Shown one piece after another: positions 29,189-34,167 of a stretch of DNA of 34,167 nt (within the stretch, counting starts at the first letter, position 1; each line of letters opens with the position of its first letter). The notes beneath the pieces were generated by a model. That model was not told the origin of the DNA. It searched no databases and worked only from the letters and a program-made list of their open reading frames with translations. The translations under genes were made by a program, and so were the position numbers. This stretch comes from an uncultured Chlorobiales bacterium (GTDB lineage: Bacteria > Bacteroidota > Chlorobiia > Chlorobiales > Thermochlorobacteraceae): assembly GCA_938003965.1 (NCBI GenBank), contig CALKXI010000115.1, positions 1 to 34,167 on the forward strand, in the 5' to 3' direction.

Positions 29189-32008
29189 TCAAGACTTCAA
29201 CGCGGCACGTGCCGCCGCCAAGCGCGCAATCGGCACGCGGAACGGACTGCACGAGACATAATCAAAGCCAAGTTGATGACAGAACTCAACGCTACTCGTC
29301 TCGCCGCCGTGCTCGCCACAAATGCCAAGTTTGAGTTTCGGCTTCACCTTGCGCCCTTCTTCGCTGGCTATTTTCATCAATTTGCCAACGCCTGCACGGT
29401 CAATCGCCTCGAAGGGGTCGCGCGGATAGATGTCTTTTTCAAGATAAGCAGGCAAGAATCGGTTGGAGTCGTCGCGTGAAAGTCCGAGCGTCATTTGTGT
29501 GAGGTCATTCGTGCCGAAGCTGTAAAAATCTGCCACAGGTGCAATCTCGCTTGAAAGGAGCGCGGCACGTGGCACTTCAATCATGGTTCCAATCAAATAC
29601 GCCACGCGGCGACCTTTTTCAGCAAACACGTTTTCAGACACAGTGCGAATAATCTCAGCTTGATGTTGAAGTTCTTTAACGTCGGCAACAAGTGGAATCA
29701 TAATTTCGGGAAAAACCTTAATCCCATCTTTTGCCGCGTTGCAAGCCGCTTCCATAATTGCACGCACTTGCATTTCAGTGATTTCAGGATACAAAATGCC
29801 TAATCGGCAGCCGCGAAAGCCGAGCATCGGATTGAGCTCTTGGAGCGATTCAACGCGCTCGGCAATTTCTTCAACGGTCTTGTGTAACTTTTCAGCAAGC
29901 AGACTTTGCGCGCGTGGCTCTTTGGGCAAGAACTCGTGAAGCGGCGGGTCGAGCAAGCGAATGGTAACAGGGAAGCCGTTCATGGCTTTGAAGATGTTGT
30001 AATAATCGACGCGCTGATACGGCAAAATTTCTTTGAGTGCGGCGCGACGTTCCTCTTCGGTGTTCGCTAAAATCATTTGTCGCACACGGTCGATGCGGTC
30101 TTCGATGAAAAACATGTGTTCGCTTCGGCAAAGCCCGATGCCTTCTGCGCCAAAAAGCAAGGCGGTTTGGGCTTGGTCGGGCTGGTCGGCATTGGTGCGC
30201 AATTTCAACTTGCGATATTTATCTGCCCATTGCATGACGCGCGCATACATCTGATAAATTTCCGACTGTTCGGGCTTGAGCGTTTTTTTAAGCAAGACTT
30301 GCAAGACTTCTGAATCTTTGGTTTTGATTTCGCCTTCGAAGACCTCGCCTGTGGTGCCGTCAATGGAAATAAAATCGCCTTCTTTAATGCGGAAAGATTT
30401 TCCGCGAACGGTCATCGCGCTTTGGTCGTAGTGAATTTCTAAATCGCCACAGCCTGCCACGCAAACTTTGCCGATTTGACGCGCAACAAGTGCCGCGTGT
30501 GAAGTCATTCCGCCGCGTGCGGTTAGAATGCCGTCGGCGGCTTGCATGCCGCGAATATCTTCGGGCGAAGTTTCGATGCGCACCAGAATCACGCGCTCGC
30601 CACGCTGACTTGCCGCTTCGGCATCAACAGCGTTGAAATAGACTTTCCCCGACGCCGCGCCCGGTCCTGCATTTAAGCCTTTTGCCATGAAGCGTCCTTT
30701 GGCAATCGCCTCTTTCTTTTCATTGGCATCGAAGACAGGGCGGAGCAATTGGTTGAGCTGTTCAGGCTCAATACGCAAGAGGGCTTCTTTTTCGGAAATC
30801 AATCGCTCGTCTTTCATGTCCAACGCGATTTTAATCGCCGCAAAGCCTGTGCGCTTTCCGACGCGGCATTGAAGCATGTAGAGTTTGCCATTTTCAATCG
30901 TGAACTCAATATCCATCATATCCCGGAAGTGCTTTTCGAGCGTCTTGCGAATTTTTTCAAGTTGCGCGTAGATGGCAGGGTTTTGCTTTTGCAGTTCGGA
31001 GATTTTCAGCGGCGTTCGGATGCCTGCGACGACATCTTCGCCTTGCGCGTTCATTAAGTATTCGCCGTAAAAAACATTTTCGCCTGTGGCAGGGTCGCGC
31101 GTGAAGGCAACGCCTGTGCCGCTACTTTCGCCCAAGTTTCCGAATGCCATGGCTTGAATGTTGCACGCCGTTCCCCAACTTGCAGGAATGTTATTGAGAC
31201 GGCGATAAACAATCGCGCGTTCATTGTTCCAACTGTCAAATACCGCACTGATAGCACCGCGCAGTTGTTCAAACGGATTGGTCGGAAACTCTTTCCCTGC
31301 GCGCTCTTTGATAGCACGCTTGAATTGACTGACAAGGTCTTTCAAATCGTCTGTGGTGAGGTCGGTATCGTGCTCAACACCGCGCTGATGTTTTTTGGCT
31401 TCGATAATCGCTTCGAAGGGGTCGATATCTTTTTTGTTCGCAGGCTTCAAGCCGAGCACGACGTCGCCATACATTTGAACAAAGCGGCGATAGCAATCCC
31501 ACGCAAATCGTGGGTTGTTGGTGAGCGTGGCAAGTCCTTCGACGGTCTCGTCGTTTAAGCCAAGATTGAGAATTGTATCCATCATGCCGGGCATTGAGGC
31601 ACGCGCACCTGAACGCACGGAGACGAGAAGCGGATTTTTCGGGTCGCCGAATTTTTTGCCGACGGATTTCTCGAGTCGCGCCATAGCGGCGGGAATGTCT
31701 TTCTCAAATAGGTTTTTCGGATAGGTGTGCTTGTTGTCGTAGTAGTAAGTGCACACTTCGGTTGTAATCGTGAAGCCGGGCGGAACAGGCAAGCCGATGT
31801 TGGTCATTTCGGCAAGGTTCGCACCCTTGCCGCCGAGTAAGTTTTTCATTTCAGCAGTGCCGTCGGCTTTGCCATCGCCAAAGTAGTAGATGTAGCGAGG
31901 TTTTGCAGACGACGATTTCTTTGAGTGAACTCCGTTAGACGATAGCGATTTGGGCGGCGGATTTTTTTTCGGCTTGGGTTTCGATTTAGAACGAACTTTG
32001 GTAGGCAT
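29189..32008 (-). CDS. ppdK: Pyruvate, phosphate dikinase with a basic N-terminal extension
   Basis: PPDK interconverts pyruvate, ATP and phosphate with phosphoenolpyruvate, AMP and pyrophosphate. It is used for gluconeogenic PEP supply, as in reductive-TCA green bacteria. The 939-residue protein has the ATP-grasp domain ([45 protein letters not shown]), the swivelling domain with phospho-His H504 in [22 protein letters not shown], and the PEP/pyruvate TIM barrel ending [17 protein letters not shown] and GICGEHGGE with the catalytic Cys. Family proteins are about 875 residues and start near YVYFFGGGKA; here about 40 extra residues rich in Lys, Pro and Ser precede [13 protein letters not shown] 32008 is preferred. 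It is apparently monocistronic, with a terminator after its stop. Confidence 0.96.
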   Translation of the reverse strand: MPTKVRSKSKPKPKKNPPPKSLSSNGVHSKKSSSAKPRYIYYFGDGKADGTAEMKNLLGGKGANLAEMTNIGLPVPPGFTITTEVCTYYYDNKHTYPKNLFEKDIPAAMARLEKSVGKKFGDPKNPLLVSVRSGARASMPGMMDTILNLGLNDETVEGLATLTNNPRFAWDCYRRFVQMYGDVVLGLKPANKKDIDPFEAIIEAKKHQRGVEHDTDLTTDDLKDLVSQFKRAIKERAGKEFPTNPFEQLRGAISAVFDSWNNERAIVYRRLNNIPASWGTACNIQAMAFGNLGESSGTGVAFTRDPATGENVFYGEYLMNAQGEDVVAGIRTPLKISELQKQNPAIYAQLEKIRKTLEKHFRDMMDIEFTIENGKLYMLQCRVGKRTGFAAIKIALDMKDERLISEKEALLRIEPEQLNQLLRPVFDANEKKEAIAKGRFMAKGLNAGPGAASGKVYFNAVDAEAASQRGERVILVRIETSPEDIRGMQAADGILTARGGMTSHAALVARQIGKVCVAGCGDLEIHYDQSAMTVRGKSFRIKEGDFISIDGTTGEVFEGEIKTKDSEVLQVLLKKTLKPEQSEIYQMYARVMQWADKYRKLKLRTNADQPDQAQTALLFGAEGIGLCRSEHMFFIEDRIDRVRQMILANTEEERRAALKEILPYQRVDYYNIFKAMNGFPVTIRLLDPPLHEFLPKEPRAQSLLAEKLHKTVEEIAERVESLQELNPMLGFRGCRLGILYPEITEMQVRAIMEAACNAAKDGIKVFPEIMIPLVADVKELQHQAEIIRTVSENVFAEKGRRVAYLIGTMIEVPRAALLSSEIAPVADFYSFGTNDLTQMTLGLSRDDSNRFLPAYLEKDIYPRDPFEAIDRAGVGKLMKIASEEGRKVKPKLKLGICGEHGGETSSVEFCHQLGFDYVSCSPFRVPIARLAAARAALKS

Positions 32009-32102
32009 ATTACTTCTCAATTAAATGTTGTTGAAAAAGTGCACAAGAAAATTCTGCGTAAAAAATTGACTTGAATAAGTTAACGATTTTTAAGACGCTT
32101 TT

Positions 32103-32747
32103 TTAGTGGGTGTAATTGTTTCGAACAGCCGATATGGTCTCCACAAGCGTTCGCGCTGCAATGGTTGGGTTGTCTGCGGCACACACGGCTGAAATGACTG
32201 CAACAGATGCGCCCGTACGTGCAACGGCTTCAACATTGGAATGCGTGATGCCGCCAATCGCAATGACAGGAATTTTCACAGACGCAATTACTTCGGATAA
32301 CGATTCAATGCCTTTTGGGGCGGAAGGTTTGGCTTTTGTGTGTGTGGGAAAGATATGCCCGAAGCCGATGTAGTCTGCGCCATCGCGTTCGACTTGCAAG
32401 GCTTCTTCGAGCGTTGACGCTGTTCCGCCGATGATTTTATCGTTTCCTAAAATGCGTCGTGCGGTAGGAATAGGAAGGTCGGTTTGACCTAAATGCACGC
32501 CGTCGGTGTTAGCGGCAAGAGCGATATCGACACGGTCGTTGATGATGAAGGTTGCGCCTAAGCCTGTGCAGAGTAGTTGCATAGCGACGGCAAGCGCGTA
32601 AAGCTCGCGTGTGGAGGCGTGCTTATCGCGCAGTTGAATCATGCTGGCACCGCCGCGAATGGCGAGTTCGCACAGTTCAAGATGATTGTATCGGGATTGT
32701 ATCGAGACGTCGGTAATCACGCACAGCGCGCCAATCGGCTTTTTCAT
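32103..32747 (-). CDS. thiE: Thiamine-phosphate synthase
   Basis: ThiE couples hydroxymethylpyrimidine diphosphate to the thiazole phosphate to make thiamine phosphate. The 214-residue TIM-barrel protein has MIQLRDKHASTRELY (diphosphate-binding R/K), FIINDRVDIALAANTDGVHLGQTDLP, GGTASTLEEAL, YIGFGHIFPTHTKAKPSAPKGIESL and VIAIGGITHSNV, all signature segments. ATG 32747 (MKKPIGALCVITD) starts 4 bases after the phoU stop and gives the normal family length; the longer frame from 32771 would overlap phoU. No other thiamine gene is nearby. Being last behind pstB-phoU, it may be expressed by read-through from the phosphate operon. Confidence 0.95.
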   Translation of the reverse strand: MKKPIGALCVITDVSIQSRYNHLELCELAIRGGASMIQLRDKHASTRELYALAVAMQLLCTGLGATFIINDRVDIALAANTDGVHLGQTDLPIPTARRILGNDKIIGGTASTLEEALQVERDGADYIGFGHIFPTHTKAKPSAPKGIESLSEVIASVKIPVIAIGGITHSNVEAVARTGASVAVISAVCAADNPTIAARTLVETISAVRNNYTH

Positions 32748-32751
32748 ACCA

Positions 32752-33405
32752 TCAAAGATTGTGGCGAACAAATTTGCCGTCGTGAATATAAATCACATCT
32801 TCGGCGATGTTGACGGAAAGGTCAGCGATGCGCTCCAAATTTTTGCACACTCTCACGACATCCATTCCTGCTTTAACATCAACGGTTTGCGCCGACATGC
32901 CCTCAATCAAATTTTGCGTGATGATTTTGTTGTATTCATCGACTTCGGTGTCGGAGTTGATGATGCCGCGTGCGGTTATCGTGTTGCGCTCTTCAAAACA
33001 TTCCGTTGCGGCAAGTAGCATTTCTTGGACGAGTGCCGCCATGTAGAAAAGGTTATCGGATTCAGGAATCGAGGAAAAAGACGAAAGGGTAATGGCGGAT
33101 TCAGCGATGTTGACGGCGTGGTCGCCAATGCGTTCAAGGTCGTTCGAGATTTTCATCGCACCAATGATGAGCCGAAGGTCGCTGGCAACAGGTTGCTGTC
33201 GTGCTAAGATGGTGGAGGCAAGTTCGTCGGCGTTAATGTCCATTCGGTCGACGTGCTCATCGCGCTCAATAACGCTTTTGGCAAGGGCGACATCGCGATG
33301 TTTCAGCGACTCAATCGCGTCAATAACGATTTCTTCAGTTTGTCCTGCTAATTGACGCATCACGTCTTGCAACTCGTTTAAGGACTGTTCAAAGGTTTTG
33401 TGCAT
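32752..33405 (-). CDS. phoU: Phosphate-transport regulator PhoU
   Basis: PhoU is a cytoplasmic three-helix-bundle repeat protein that links the PstSCAB transporter to the PhoR/PhoB sensor and limits phosphate uptake. The 217-residue protein shows both repeats with metal-binding acidic motifs: MKISNDLERIGDHAVNIAESAI in the first and VCKNLERIADLSVNIAEDVIYI in the second, plus DEHVDRMDINADELA. ATG 33405 gives MHKTFEQSLNEL, the canonical start; the open frame to 33522 overlaps pstB. It follows pstB after a 34-base gap and precedes thiE by 4 bases, the usual pstB-phoU order. Confidence 0.95.
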   Translation of the reverse strand: MHKTFEQSLNELQDVMRQLAGQTEEIVIDAIESLKHRDVALAKSVIERDEHVDRMDINADELASTILARQQPVASDLRLIIGAMKISNDLERIGDHAVNIAESAITLSSFSSIPESDNLFYMAALVQEMLLAATECFEERNTITARGIINSDTEVDEYNKIITQNLIEGMSAQTVDVKAGMDVVRVCKNLERIADLSVNIAEDVIYIHDGKFVRHNL

Positions 33406-33439
33406 TGGAAAAAGCGTGTCGTAATTGAGGTTATGCGTA

Positions 33440-34167
33440 TCAACCGAAACGCCCGGTAATATAATCTTCGGTGAGTTTTTGTGCAGGCTTGGTGAAAATA
33501 ACGCCCGTGTCGTCATATTCAATCAGTTTGCCTTGCATCATGAAGGCGGTTCTATCGCTCACGCGCGCGGCTTGTTGCATGTTGTGCGTAACGATGATGA
33601 TGGTGTAGCGCGATTTGAGTTCATCGATAAGATTTTCGATTTTTTGAGTCGAAATCGGGTCTAAGGCGGAGCAGGGTTCGTCCATCAAGATGACTTCGGG
33701 TTCGGTAGCGAGTGCGCGTGCAATGCAGAGCCGCTGTTGCTGTCCGCCCGATAAGCCAAGCGCGTTTTTCTGCAATCGGTCTTTGACTTCGTCCCACAGT
33801 GCCGCTTGTTTCAGGCATCGCTCAACGGTCTCGTCGATTTGTGCTTTGGTGAAACCGCCGACGATGTTCATGCCGTAAGCGACGTTGTCGTAAATCGATT
33901 TCGGAAACGGATTGGGTTTTTGGAACACCATGCCGACACGCCGACGAAGCAAAGTGATGTCGGTCGTGCTGTCGTAGATATTTGCACCGTCAAGCAAGAT
34001 TTCGCCTTCCACGCGCACTTCGTTAGAAACTTCGTGAATACGGTTAATGGCTTTGAGCAAGGTTGATTTCCCACAGCCCGACGGACCAATCAGAGCGACA
34101 ACTTCACCTTTTCGCACGTCTAAATTGATGTCGTAAAGGGCTTGGCTTTGCCCGTAAAAAAATTTCA
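33440..34167 (-). CDS. pstB: Phosphate ABC transporter ATPase PstB (partial, N-terminus beyond window)
   Basis: PstB powers high-affinity phosphate import. The reading frame stays open to the right edge. The first codons visible give [17 protein letters not shown], the canonical PstB opening, so the GTG at 34117 is not the real start and only the extreme N-terminus is missing. Seen: Walker [19 protein letters not shown]-loop [19 protein letters not shown], signature [16 protein letters not shown], Walker [17 protein letters not shown], and H-loop [16 protein letters not shown]. The sequence ends [11 protein letters not shown], the normal C-terminus. pstA, pstC and pstS would be expected beyond the edge. 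Confidence 0.97.
   Translation of the reverse strand, partial: KFFYGQSQALYDINLDVRKGEVVALIGPSGCGKSTLLKAINRIHEVSNEVRVEGEILLDGANIYDSTTDITLLRRRVGMVFQKPNPFPKSIYDNVAYGMNIVGGFTKAQIDETVERCLKQAALWDEVKDRLQKNALGLSGGQQQRLCIARALATEPEVILMDEPCSALDPISTQKIENLIDELKSRYTIIIVTHNMQQAARVSDRTAFMMQGKLIEYDDTGVIFTKPAQKLTEDYITGRFG

Noticed and set aside
29095-29334. 79-codon plus-strand open frame after the MBL gene
   Set aside because: It runs through the bidirectional terminator and into antisense ppdK; composition is basic and random.
33406-33522. Longer start for phoU
   Set aside because: The extension overlaps pstB and carries no PhoU similarity.
1-34167. CRISPR arrays, tRNA/rRNA genes, transposases, phage or defence genes
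   Set aside because: None was found on reading both strands; the only nuclease-fold candidates are the DUF151 and Uma2-like proteins, which lack defence context.

Overview
The window is an ordinary chromosomal stretch from a bacterium of the Chlorobi/Bacteroidota (FCB) lineage; Chlorobi is the better guess. This rests on several things seen together. Most starts lack a Shine-Dalgarno sequence. A second, insert-bearing GroES paralogue sits next to recG. The tRNA-guanine transglycosylase has a Bacteroidota-like degraded zinc site. Gas-vesicle accessory genes (gvpG, gvpF/L) are present, a trait I associate with Chloroherpeton-like green bacteria. No rRNA, tRNA, CRISPR array, insertion sequence or phage gene was seen. 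Species identity cannot be settled without a database search.

Layout. (1) 99-4103, plus strand: a tight operon purC - dedA-family - plsY - transketolase N-half - tgt, followed by a roughly 400-base gene-free stretch with several inverted repeats, then thrB-thrC (4505-6788). (2) 12583-6795, minus strand: an envelope-glycan cluster of a polyprenyl-phosphate mannose synthase-like GT2, a GT39/ArnT-like membrane glycosyltransferase, a GT2 fused to a broken polyprenyl-glycosylphosphotransferase, and an MsbA-like ABC exporter. The first three genes are joined by ATGA overlaps. (3) 15562-12749, minus: a LysM lytic transglycosylase lipoprotein and an orphan MalK/UgpC-type ATPase with its own promoter and a strong terminator. 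(4) 15799-19100, plus: DUF151 nuclease-like protein, FemAB/GNAT-like protein, ispD, pyrB. (5) 22890-19200, minus: GroES paralogue, lipoprotein with a LysM-like tail, mtnA, Uma2-like protein, gvpF/L, gvpG. (6) recG (plus) converges on an OmpR-type response regulator preceded by a two-repeat Spy/CpxP-like lipoprotein (25119-26779, minus). (7) A gamma-carbonic-anhydrase-like protein and a tandem metallo-beta-lactamase-fold protein (plus), then ppdK, thiE, phoU and a partial pstB (minus), the last running off the right edge.

How the genes fit together. Most are housekeeping: purine, pyrimidine, threonine, isoprenoid, phospholipid, queuosine and thiamine synthesis; central carbon metabolism through PPDK and a split transketolase; phosphate uptake control; recombination. 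Two groups are more particular. The glycan cluster looks able to make a polyprenyl-phosphate sugar donor, use it at the membrane and add further sugars. The Spy-like lipoprotein with its response regulator resembles an envelope-stress module. No clear new defence or mobile system is present. The best leads are the GT2/pseudo-glycosylphosphotransferase fusion, the orphan gvpG-gvpF/L pair in an mtnA operon, the half-lost zinc site of Tgt, the tandem active/degenerate MBL protein, and the unexplained repeat-rich region before thrB.
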